From Helianthus annuus (lineage: Eukaryota > Streptophyta > Magnoliopsida > Asterales > Asteraceae), in the NCBI RefSeq assembly GCF_002127325.2, contig NC_035444.2:83441675-83505674 (forward strand): 64,000 bases of DNA, written 5' to 3'. This document shows, piece by piece, positions 44,510-54,793 of this stretch. The notes under the pieces were generated by a model that saw only the letters and a list, made by a program, of their open reading frames with translations, was not told where the DNA came from and searched no databases. Made by a program: the position numbers and the translations under genes. The stretch's first letter is position 1; every line of letters starts with the position of its first letter.

Positions 44510-44768
44510 GATGTCACTCCTGTCTTGAGGGCAATCTCGTGCAAAATACAAACACTGCATGGCAGCGGTTTCAAAGCATCCAAATGTATATTGTGTCAGC
44601 CTTAGGAAAGGCATGTAAGTTTAACAGGAAATGTGTTGCTAGGAAGCAAGTACGGTAGAATGCATATGTCTTAAACATCAGATAAGAGTCAAGATTCCTA
44701 GAACTGTAGACTAGGCAAAGCATTCCTACTTTTCCTAATTCCCTATAGTTATGGCTCTGATACCAATT
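44510..44768 (-). other. 5' leader start and primer binding site of chromovirus B
   Basis: On the minus strand the LTR end (44769) is followed by AAT and TGGTATCAGAGCC (44765-44753), a perfect Met-tRNA primer site. The leader then runs to 44515, where element F interrupts it. A minus-strand open frame here is not element-like. Confidence 0.88.
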
Positions 44769-47190
44769 TGTCACACCCCAACCATTGGCGGAAACATCGG
44801 GGCGCGGCACTAAGCATTCAGATTGCTCATGAGTTTCCATAACACTAATAGTTTCAATATAGATTAATCAATTTTTAAAACGTTGTCTAAGCATCAATCA
44901 AGTTTCACAACCACAAAACACCAAATACAAAACATTCCAAATATTGTTCAAAAGTTTCTAAATTAGCTATGATGTGTTTCTAAGCAGCATCGTAGCAAGT
45001 TTCTTGTTACAGCTACTATCAACCTGCAACATGTATAAAATACTATCAACAAAAAGTTGGTGAGTATACAAGTTTGAGTACGTATAGTATAATAGTTTTA
45101 AATATTTCCAAAAACTCATATCCTGCATAAATATATATAACAAGTTTCACCATGCTATTAAACGCAGTCCAAGTGATAGCCCGAGTTTCCAATGTGTTAA
45201 CCGCTTCCCCAAGACTCAAGGGAAGCTAAAATGTCTCCTCCTAACAATACCCTAAAGACTAACGGGGAGGTGCATTACCCCTATAGCGCTACCATTGTTA
45301 AGGTGGAACTACACACAAGGATTTAAGGTTCACATAGCATAAAAGTCTCAAGAGTCACAAGCTTCAAGTTTCATGTTCACAATGGATAGAGTATGTTTCA
45401 AACAGTTTCAAGTGTCAACTGTCAAGTTTATAGAATACATGTTGCATCCCAAAAGTGTTTTAAAACAAAAAGGGATCGAGTATACTCACAGTGGGCTCTA
45501 AGTATCAACACTAACTATTTGGATCGAAGGGAGCGTTGTAGCTAGCCTTATTATAGTATAACAGTATGAGTGTCGAACAGAATGTCGAATCGTACAAGTG
45601 TCGGATGAAAGTGTCTGTTTCTAGTTCGGATGGTCATCCAGACGGATGGTCATCCGGGCGGATGGTTATCCGGTTGGATGACCATTCGACCCAGATGGAA
45701 CCCATTAGATCGGACGGGCGTCCGGACAGGTGATCAGTAGTGTGTTGCAAAATGTTTCAAACTTTTGATGTTTTCGTTGTAGTATAAGTTCAAGTCACTC
45801 GATTGGATGGTCGTCTGGACGGATGGCCATTCGATCGGACGACTGTTCGAGTGAAAGTTTCATAGTTCAAAATTAAGCGTTGAGAGTTACAAGGACAATC
45901 ACTTGGCCGGATGATCATCCGTACGGACGGTCATCCGTTCGGACAATCGTTCGACTAACTTGGTCTTTTTTGCTTTGAACCCTTTTGTAAAAGTAACTAA
46001 GTTCTAGTTTAACGGAGACGACGTGGTAACGATCAAGACAATGGAACCCCCCCTCCCCCCTAAAGTTCAGCTTGCCTGATCGGATGTGAATCACTCCGTC
46101 CGATCGGATGACTGTTCTTGATGGAGTTTCATGTCTGATCCGTAATTTGGTCATCTCTCCGGTGGAATTCCGTTATCGAGCCGACTCCAGGCTAAGGAAG
46201 AAGTCCTAGGCCTGTTTTGGCTCCAAATTTCACCATGTTTATGTAGATAAGTTAAGAAAACATGAAATCAATTGAAAATGTTTAGATTTTGTATAGATTC
46301 GTAGTAAAACGTGTAGAAATCTCTTAGATCTGGACTAAATCTTGACGTAATGACATCACACAACTGATTGTACAAACAGCCATGATGACGTCATCCTCAA
46401 GGAGCCCAAATCTTAGTGATTTCATGGTGAAAAGTATGATTTTGATGAAGAATCTAGTGAGAAAGTGTGTAAAGATGAAAGTTGTACAAGAACTACGGAG
46501 AAAACTTACAAGAATCGCCTAAAATTGGATGAAAAGTGCCTTAGAACGAATGAGAGTGCGTCTGGTCGGAGGAGGCTGTCACATCAAGTGATGTGACATG
46601 GGTATTTATAGTTTGAAGAGGATAAGGCGGTGCAACTGTGCTGGGTCGGATGGTTGTTCGGTCGAATGGCCTTCCGATCGGATGTCCATTCGGACAGCCG
46701 AGACCCGTTTGCTAGATTTCTGATTTCGGTTCAATTCACGAGCTAGATTAAGCGTTGCGTTGCGTATTATTGTGTAATATCATCACATGATAAGATTGTA
46801 TAACTAACACAAAAGTTTCCATGTTTCAAGTCTACGTAAGCTAGTTAATAAGTGTCATGTTTCAAGTTTTTCGTTTAACAAAGTCTCAAAGTTTCTAGTT
46901 TAATCAAATTTCTCATCCCATAAGTATCAAGAGTCTCTTTCAATAAGTATCAAGAGTCAAGAATTAAGTATCTAGTTTTAAGTATCAAGTTTCAAGTTTC
47001 AAGATTCATAGCGTTTAATAAGTATCGAGCATCAAGAGTCAAGTTTCAAAGTATCAAAGAGTCTTGATTCAAAGTTTCATAATATTCAAGTATCATGAAT
47101 TTTCACAAATAGTCTAACATAGTTAAGTCTCAAATAGTATAGGGACTAGACTTGCCAAAAGTTAAAAGTTTAGGGATGCAGGGCGTTACA
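44769..47190 (-). repeat. 5' LTR of chromovirus B
   Basis: 2,422 bp; TATA at 46610-46603 (minus), start-proximal palindrome at 46598-46577 identical to that of the other LTR, and a longer CGGATGG array (45620-45960). The extra length relative to the 3' LTR is mainly a ~110-bp segment around 45725-45840 inside the array. It ends at GGGCGTTACA with CGAGG following. Confidence 0.94.
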
Positions 47191-47195
47191 CGAGG

Positions 47196-48060
47196 ATAGA
47201 AGAAGATCTCCCCATCCAAGCAAGAATCATGACAAAGATAAACGTATCTTTACTCTCCTCACCAAAACACCCCAAAAAGATCTTATCAACAGAGGAACTT
47301 AAGTATAACTTCCGACCACTTAGACCCATCTCAAAACCTTCCAGAAAAAGAGATACAAGCAAGTTTAGTGCCTTCCATAATGATACGGGGCATCACACCA
47401 ATGATTGTTTGCATCTAAAGAAGAGGATATAGGAATCTGTCAAATCGTGGGAGCTGGCTCACTTGGTGAAGGAGATAAATGATAGGAAGGAGGGGAAGAA
47501 AGAAGTCAGTATAAACATGGTGTGGTCAGAAGAAAAACAAGAAGAAAAAGAAGAAGGACCACACCCTGAAACCAACAGTTCATTTTCATCCCTCCTATAG
47601 ATCCAGACGACAAGCTGGAGCTTCCCATCATAGTGGAAGCTGAGCTAGAAGGTTCCCTCCTTGATAGGGGATACATGGATCCAGGAGCTGCTTCCAATGT
47701 CATGTACCAAAGATGTTTCTACCAACTCAGAAGTGAAACAAAGGCTTGTCTACAAGCTACCGACACATCCCTCAGAAGCTTCACATGGGAATAGGTACAA
47801 CCCCTTGGGAAGCTAACACTCAACTTATGTTTCATGGATGGTGAATTGTCAAGAACAGAGGAGCTTACTTTCATTGTCATAAGCTCCCCTTCAAACTACA
47901 ACTTGTTGATAGGAAGGCCAGGACTTGCAGCATTCAACGCTGTAGTATCCCCATCACACGGAATGATAAGTTTCCAACGGTCTAGGGTATTGCTTTATTA
48001 GCACCAACGCAAGAATCCCTCATGATTGCATCCTTGGAAACAAAAGAAAGGGAGAGCAGT
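47196..48060 (+). pseudogene. gag C-terminus and protease of Tat element A
   Basis: The gag frame from 14472 resumes at 47196 in phase. It contains the Tat-type degenerate zinc motif FSAFHNDTGHHTNDCLHLKK and a Lys/Glu-rich linker, with a stop at 47430. A one-base shift near 47590 leads into the protease: ELPIIVEAELEGSLLDRGYMDPGAASNVMYQ, with DPG where D-S/T-G is usual, then YNLLIGRPGLAAFNAVVS. Stops are at 47790 and 47998. Whether DPG is a family feature or a loss was not decided. Confidence 0.8.
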
Positions 48061-48109
48061 AAGGCAAGATAAAGCCCAGTTGAAGAAATAAGCATTAATG
48101 ACTCCTACC

Positions 48110-49690
48110 CGGAGCATAAGATAAAAATCAACAACCACCTCCCTGAAGAAACCAAGCACAGGCTAAAGGACCTCATTCAGGGGAACACAGACATGTTTGC
48201 CTAGTGCTTAGGAGATATGGTAGGGGTACCAAGAGAAATAGCTGAACATGCACTAAATATAGCTCCCACATACAAGCCCATTACACAATAGAAAAGAAGC
48301 TTAGCCCCTGAACGTAGCCTAGCTACCTGTCAGGAGGTGGAAAAGCTAGTGGGAGCTGACATTCTAAGGGAGGTAAAATATCACTCTTGGTTGGCAAACC
48401 TTATCATGGTAAAGAAGCCCGATGGTACTTGGATGATGTGTGTTGACTTTAAAGATCTCAACAAGGCATACCCTAAAAATTGTTACCCGTTGCTAGAAAT
48501 TGATTGGAAGGTAGAGTCACTCACGGGCTTCGAGTACAAATGCTCCCTTGATGCCTACAAGGGGTATCACCAAATCAAAATGATGAACGAAGACGAGGAA
48601 AAAATAGCGTTCCACCCCGACAAAGGGATCTTCTGCTATAAAAAGATGCATTTTGGGTTAAAAAATGCAGGCGCAACGTACCAACGTCTCGTAGATAAGG
48701 CCTTCTCCAAACAAATAGGAAGAAACATGGAAGCATATGTTGATGATCTTATAATAAAAAGTCGTACGGAGGAAGAAATGCTCCAAGACATCAAAGAAAC
48801 ATTCTATAACCGCAAAGCAATCAACATGAAGTTGAACCCAAACAAGTGCTCCTCTGGGTTCAAGGAAGGTAAGTTCCTCGGTCACATAGTGGGGAAGCAA
48901 AGTATCAGGGCAAATCCTGACTAGGTTCAAGGTGTTACAGAAATGAAGTCCCCAAAAACCAAGAAGGAAGTTGAAAGCTTTAATGGGAAGATAGCAGCTC
49001 TTAAACGCTTCCTCCCTAAGTCAGCAGAAAGATCGTTGCCATTCTTCAAAACATTGAAGGACTGTGCTGATAAGAAATATTTCAAGTGGACGGAGGAGGC
49101 GGAAGCGGCTTTCATAACGCTCAAGGAACTCATAGCTTCCTTGCCAACTATGGCGGCGCCCATGAAAGAAGAAACAATCATGGTCTACCTGTCGGTATGT
49201 TCAAAGACTATAAAGATCTCATTCACTTTACAAACCTAGGGCCCTATGCTCACGGTCATATATGCTAACAGCTTATTAAATACATTTATATATATTCACA
49301 GGACAAGAAGCCATAAGCTCTGTACTTGTGGTGGAAAGAGGAAGGGAGCAAATACTGGTGTATTTCGTGAGCAAAGCTCTGAAGGCAGCTGAAATCAATT
49401 ACTCCCCGATTGAGAAGCTGGTACTAGCATTAGTACACACAGCAAAAAGGCTAGGATGATACTTCCAAGCTCATCCCATCCAAGTCATTACCGATCAGCC
49501 ACAAAGAACCATCCTTGAAAAGCCCAAGGATTCGGGAAGGTTGGCTAAGTAGGCTGTGGGACTGGGGGAGCATAAGATCAAATACGTACCAAGGAAAGCT
49601 TACAAGGGGCAAGTGCTAGCAGACTTTTTGGCAGAAATTCCAATAGTTAAGGAGGTGAATGAGATAGAGGAGGAAGGGTGCCAAACGATA
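48110..49690 (+). pseudogene. RT and first RNase H of Tat element A
   Basis: RT: EVEKLVGADILREVKYHSWLANLIMVKKPDGTW, KCSLDAYKGYHQI, active site YVDDLIIKS, FLGHIVG. Stops replace Trp before RT (FA-stop-CLGDM) and other residues (near 48290 and 48922). RNase H: FKWTEEAEAAFITLKELI, then an odd 107-bp stretch (49195-49301), then AISSVLVVERGREQILVYFVSKAL and VITDQ. Stops at 49458 (Arg CGA to TGA) and 49550 (Trp TGG to TAG) follow, then VLADFLAEIP. One dead gene with mostly point nonsense changes. Confidence 0.85.
49195..49301 (+). other. Intron-like interruption in RNase H of Tat element A
   Basis: GTATGT at 49195 and TTCACAG ending at 49301 bracket an AT-rich 107-bp stretch that splits the RNase H motif between VYLS and QEAISSVLV. 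The homologous Tat B domain (LYLAVSSKAVSAVLV) has nothing there. Splicing at these exact sites would leave the frame off by one base, so either a one-base indel occurred or this is only an insertion. Confidence 0.4.
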
Positions 49691-50377
49691 ATACAAGGGA
49701 AGTGCATGCTATTCTCGGATGGAGCTTCTAGTATAGAAGGTTCTGGGGCAGGTCTCACCATTACAGACCCCCACAGAACCGAATAAACTTATGCACTTCG
49801 TCTTGACTTTCCCTATACAAATAACGAAGATGAATATGAAGTATTGTTGGCTGGATTACGATTAGCCAAAACCATGAAGTAGGGGAGCTCCATGCCTTCA
49901 GTGATTCAAGATTGGTAGCACGCCAAGTGGGGGGAGAATACATAGCAAGAGAACCGTCAATGATAAAGTATAAGGAAAAAGTGAAGGAACTCATGGCTAG
50001 CTTTGAATCTTGCTCATTAAGTCAAGTATCAAGAACGAAGAATAAGCAAGCCGATGCTTTGAGTAAGCTAGCTTCCATAACATTTGCACACCTTACAAAG
50101 AAGGTGCTTGTTGAAGTACTTAAGGCAAGATCCATCGAAGAAGTTGAGATCCAAGATGTGGTAGTAGAAAATGAGGACATATGGATGACACCCATCCAAA
50201 AGTTCCTTGAAGAAGGAAAGCTCCCCCCCCTCCCCCCCCAAGGAGGAAGAAGCTGCCAAGATAAGGACAAAAGCCAAACAATCCATCCTCGAAAAAGGAA
50301 AGCTCTACAAGAAAGGTTACCTCTCCCCATTAGTACGCTGTGTTGGTACAAACCAAAGAAACTAACTGATCAAAGAG
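49691..50377 (+). pseudogene. Second (archaeal-type) RNase H of Tat element A
   Basis: LFSDGASSIEGSGAGLTI, then NNEDEYEVLLAGLRLA and DSRLVARQVGGEYIARE, are the three acidic-residue blocks of the extra RNase H typical of the Tat lineage. RTKNKQADALSKLAS is the C-terminal signature. Stops and a shift near 49785 and 49880 disable it. A low-complexity CCCCCCCCTCCCCCCCC run at 50223 precedes the integrase and may be an assembly or mutation hotspot. Confidence 0.8.
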
Positions 50378-51387
50378 GTGCATGAGGGCATTTGCGGATC
50401 ACACGCGGGGGTAAGAACAATTGTGGCAAAGTTAATGAATATGGGCTACTACTGGCCCATGATGGACAAGGATATGACTAAAATCATCCACAAATGTGAA
50501 GCATTCCAGCTACATACTCCCATTAAAGCAAGCCCAAAGCATGACTTAGTCCCCATCATAGCTGCCTGGCCATTCTACAAATGGGGGATGGACATCGTGG
50601 GACCCTTTCCCATAGTAGCTGGTCAAGTTCCTTTTAGTGGCAGTAGATTATTTCATGAAATGGCCAGAAGTCAAGCCATTGGCAAGAATCACATGAAAAA
50701 ATGTCATCAACTTTGTCTGGAACAGATAGTGTGCAAGTTTGGGTTGTCGGGGGAGATAGTAACCGACAATGGGAAACAATTTGAAGAAAAACCATTTAGT
50801 ACTTGGTGTCAAGAACTTCAGAACAAACAAGTCTTCAGCTCCATTTGCTATCCTCAGTCAAACGGACAAGTGGAGCAAAGGAATCACAGCATCGTTGAAG
50901 GGTTGAAAACCCGGTTAGGAAGATAAGGCAAACAATGGGTGGGGGAGCTCCCCAGCGTATTATGGGCCATTCACACGTTAGAAAAGACAAGCCACCAGAA
51001 AACCTCATACAACCTTCTATACGGCTCAGAAGTTATGATTCTGGCAGAGATCGGAGTTAAAACACTAAGGAGTGCAAGGAAAGACAACGCCTCAATGATT
51101 CATAAATACTCTTAAAACTTGATCTACTTGAAGAAGCCAGGGAAGCTGCTTTGATCTGAGAAGCAAGATACAAGCAAAAAATGGAAGCCTACTACAATGC
51201 AAGAGTAAAAAAAGAAGCCTTCATACCTGGTGACTTAGTACTTAGAAATAATGAGGTAAGTAGACAAGAAGATCTTGGAAAAATTAGGGCCCACATGTTA
51301 TTAGTGAGGTGCACAAAGGAGTTTCCTATAAACTTGAGACACCTGATGGCAGGAAGGTATCAAGACATTGGAATGGAAAGCACCTAA
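50378..51387 (+). pseudogene. Integrase of Tat element A
   Basis: Zinc domain: HEGICGSHAGVRTIVAKLMNMGYYWP, then CEAFQLH (the first Cys of CxxC is kept, the second lost). Core: first Asp in VAVDYFMKW lies in another frame (shift near 50625), second in IVTDNGKQF, Glu in QSNGQVEQRNHSIVEG. A stop is at 50924; the C-terminal part (YYNARVKKEAFIPGDLVLRN) reads to 51387. There is no chromodomain, as expected for Tat. Confidence 0.83.
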
Positions 51388-52182
51388 GAAATTCATAGTC
51401 TAATCTACTAATGTATTGTTGGAAACAAACTTGTACTTGGCTATAACAGTTTAATGGAAACAAAAATATCACTTTTGTCAAAAATTTATTATTGTTCTAT
51501 CCTAAGGGTGAGGACCTAACAAAGCTCCATGGGATCCGACGCTATATCTACCCATGAAAAGGGATGAGCTCCTAGGCCATATCGCTCAGTAGGAAACAAG
51601 GCACTATACGTTCCTGTATAAAGGGTGAGTTCCTAAAACAATACAACTCCATGGACTAAAATAGAAAATAAACTCCATGAAAGAAGGTAAGCAACTCACA
51701 CCAATTCTGCTACATAGGCTAGAAGCTTACAAAAATTAGCCTATGTACAATATACCACGACAACAAAGATAAAACATGGACTAGAAAAGAGATAGGATGA
51801 CAACAAATTGCATCGGTTCTTTTCTAAAGAATTAAAGCCAAGTGACTGCAGCACTTAGTTTCAATTTGTTAGATAAAGATATAACAAAAAATAAAATACA
51901 ACAGTCAAAGGGAAGCTGAAACATAAGCCCCCCCCCCCATAATAAGTGCCAAACACAAGTTTGATAACCAAACAAGATATCACAAAAAGAGAAAAAAACA
52001 ATGTAAATACACAAGTATATAACATAAAGGGAAGCTAAACACCCCTAATGGGGTAGCTCCCATATCATTAGAAAAGTTAAAAAGTCCGTACACGGTACAT
52101 AATAAGCCCTCATAGGGGCACAACCAAAACAAACACCTTCAAAAGAAGGTTCAAATTGTTCATATTACAACCACAAAAGGTA
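51388..52182 (+). other. Spacer after integrase of Tat element A
   Basis: No coding frame seen. It contains repeated short blocks of the type GGGTGAG-CTCCTA/ACCTAA with CTCCATG (about 51505-51700), an 11-base C run (~51928) and AT-rich sequence. It separates INT from the antisense ORF. Confidence 0.5.
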
Positions 52183-54793
52183 CTAGAAAAGATAATCAAG
52201 TTGAGCCCGGGCCACTAGCGAAGGCATTCTTGTTCTGGGGAAGCTCATGGTATAAGCCATCTGGATCATCAAGGCCTTCATCATCAGCAACAAGAAAAGC
52301 CGACTCACCCCTTGCAAAGGATAGTGGGGATCATCAATAGGAATGGACATAGAAGAAACCGGCTCAGGCTCCGGGGTTACCTTCAACTTCTTTGTAGAAG
52401 GGCTAGCATCTCCACCTTCCTCGTCGTTGGTCTTAAACAAGGCTCACTTAACAGAAGCTACAGAAACCAACTGTTCGCACAACTCTTTGTTTAGACCTTG
52501 TGGCTCCAAAGCCTCCAGCTCAGCTATAGGGCAATCAACCATTTGGGACAAGGCCTCCACATAGGGGTAAGACAAAACTTCCATCTTGTTTACGACACTC
52601 ACAAAGCAGGAAGTGAGTTAGGCTTGAAGGCAGGTAGCTTCTATATGGCTTCCCCCCGGGACGCATCATCAGCTCCTACAATAAGACCTGTGTGTCGGCC
52701 GTGAGCTATCGCCTTGGAGTATATACTTGCAAGATGAAGATTAAACTCTTGACTGTAGAGGATGTATATCACATACCGGCGAATGCCGGTCCCAATTAAC
52801 CATCTCTTCTCTTCCTTCAGTTGTTTTACTTGTTGCCTCAGCTCTTCCATAACTGCTTTATCGGCAACCTGCTCCTGCCTAAACTTGGCCCTCTCAATCC
52901 CAAATTCGGCCATTTCCTTGGCAAGCTGGTTGTTGAAATCAGATAGCTGCCCAGCATAGACCTCAATCTTTTTCATCTCCTCATCCATATTGGCCCGGGA
53001 AGATAGCAATTGACCTTTAAGCTCATTTACCTTAACCTGAAAGGCTGCCAAGTCTTCTTAAGAAGTCTTGAGCCCCGCCTCCTTATCTTGTAAGGAGGCA
53101 GCAAGCTCATCATTTTTGCTGACAAAGGCAGCCCAACGCTCAATGCTATCAGGAAGGGAGGTGATCTGACCAGCAGCTTGGGTGATAACCCGGTAGGCAG
53201 CATCTTCATCAGACAGCTTTGATAAGGCCTCCTTCTCAGCAGGAGTAGCCATATTCTTCAACATGTCATGACAAACAGCACTAATCTTGGTAGTTTCAGA
53301 AGAACAAACCTTCCATTGAGGCAGAAAAACAGGAGAGTAAGCGTCAACATGCCCCTTGCCCTTGTCAACCACAGCTCACTCTTTCACAACCTTCTCCGCC
53401 CTTTCCTTTACTTTCTCCTTCTCCACCATAGGCAAACCATCACTCTTCACAACCATTTCCTTCTCAATCACACCAGAAGCCCCTAACCCCAAGAAGGCAG
53501 GCATAGAAGATCCCCCTTCGACCTTCTGCTTTAAAACAGGCTTAGGCACCTACATATCACTTAATTCCAAAGTTTGAGCAGATTTCTCTAGAACACTTCT
53601 CTTGGTCTCGTTCAGCTTCTTCAAAACAACAAATATCTTTAGACGGTAAGCATCATTCGCCCCACCAGAGGCTTCTGGAAATTCTTTCTTAACAAATTTC
53701 ACCCCGATAACAGAAGCAATCACACTAAGATCATCCTCATCACCACTGTCCATAGAGATAGTGTTAGAAGATTGAGGAGCAACACTAGGTGAAGCAATCC
53801 CCCCGGTGGACCTTTGAACCGGGGCAGATAGTTTCTTAGCAGAGGAGCCATCTATAATAGGCTGTAAGGGAACACTCTCTAGGTCCTCGGCATTTCTAAG
53901 ATGCTCGGTATGCCGAACTATTGAGGGACTACCCTCAGGAATCTTCCTTTGCTCGATTTCCACACCAGAAGAATCACTCAACAGAATGTAATCCAAAGTA
54001 CTCATCTCTGCAAAACAAACAAATGCAACAATAATGAGAACTTGGACAATACATAAGCACACGAGAAACACGAAAATACATACCCTTTTGATCAACAAAA
54101 AAAAATTGGTTCAAACCCAGAATCAACCCAATCTTCGCTAACACCCAAAACCACAAAAAGCTCCTTCGGATAAGCCCTTAACTTTATATGATAAGAACAA
54201 AGCCTGAGGAGCAACCCCTATTCAAGTTCTTGAACGTCTGGCTCCTTTTCATTCAAACCCTCAGAAAATTTGTGAGGAACAACGGTAAAAGGAAGCAAAC
54301 GATCAGATATAAAAAAGAATTGATTTTTCCAAGCATATGTATGACTGACAGTGGTGGAAAGAAGGGGAGCCTCACACTGAGTTTTCTCAATGGAATACCA
54401 GTCGTCATTCTGGGCAAGATGGAAAAAACAACGAAACATCAGCAACGAGGGTTCATAAATCAGTGCATGACAAAGAATTTCGAAATGCATTATGCGTGCA
54501 ACACCAACAGGGTTTAATTGACCCAAAGAAAGACGGTAATATTTCAACACTTGAAGAAAAGAGTTTGTAAAAGGGTACTGCAAATTTGGTTGATCGAGAA
54601 TACGAGTATAGAATACAAAACAACCCTTCGGACACTGATTAACAGTCTTGTCCCCTGGAACTTGAGTCTCAAGGGAAGGATCAATGCCATGATCCGAACA
54701 GGACTTATCAATCTCCGATTCAATGAGTTTTGAAAACTGAACGAGCATGTCATTTTTATTTGAAATGCCCGTTTCCAAATGATCAAATACCAA
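52183..54793 (-). pseudogene. Antisense extra ORF of Tat element A, spliced, with coiled coil
   Basis: The minus-strand gene starts at ATG 54793. Exon 1 encodes a domain like the putative gypsy-type transposon family (PF04195): KGCFVFYTRILDQPNLQYPFT, then LGQLNPVGVARIMHFEILCHA and YAWKNQFFFI, with one break near 54218. A 76-bp intron (54083-54008) with GTATGT donor and TTTGTTTTGCAG acceptor joins VDQK in frame to EMSTLDYILLSD. Exon 2 runs to ~52640 with stops near 53550 and 53055. It holds a long coiled coil (about 53050-52800: QLKEEKRWLI end) and the conserved tail SKAIAHGRHTGLIVGA. Downstream the frame degrades to 52183. Function unknown; such ORFs are known from Tat elements. Confidence 0.75.

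Larger units (their letters stand above)
14473..47190 (-). mobile_element. Chromovirus B, full-length, with two nested insertions
   Basis: The two LTRs (44769-47190 as 5' LTR and 14473-16777 as 3' LTR) run on the minus strand, with target duplication CGAGG at 14468-14472 and 47191-47195. Minus-strand order is PBS (44765-44753), leader, gag (36278), zinc knuckles, PR, RT, RNase H, INT, chromodomain (16813), PPT (16791-16778). Elements F (37439-44509) and D (19136-34055) are inserted in the leader and in RT. Without them the element is ~10.7 kb. The LTRs differ by an indel of ~110 bp and many substitutions, so this is older than D, E and F. Confidence 0.95.

Noticed and set aside
20534..44765. 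tRNA genes at TGGTATCAGAGC-type sites
   Set aside because: They are primer binding sites complementary to the tRNA 3' end; no cloverleaf is present.
44571..44840. 89-codon minus-strand frame across the primer site of chromovirus B
   Set aside because: It spans the leader/LTR boundary and the primer binding site, so it is a chance frame.
50223..50240. C-rich run as a functional element
   Set aside because: It is two homopolymer runs near a broken coding region and may be mutation or sequencing error; no conservation could be tested.
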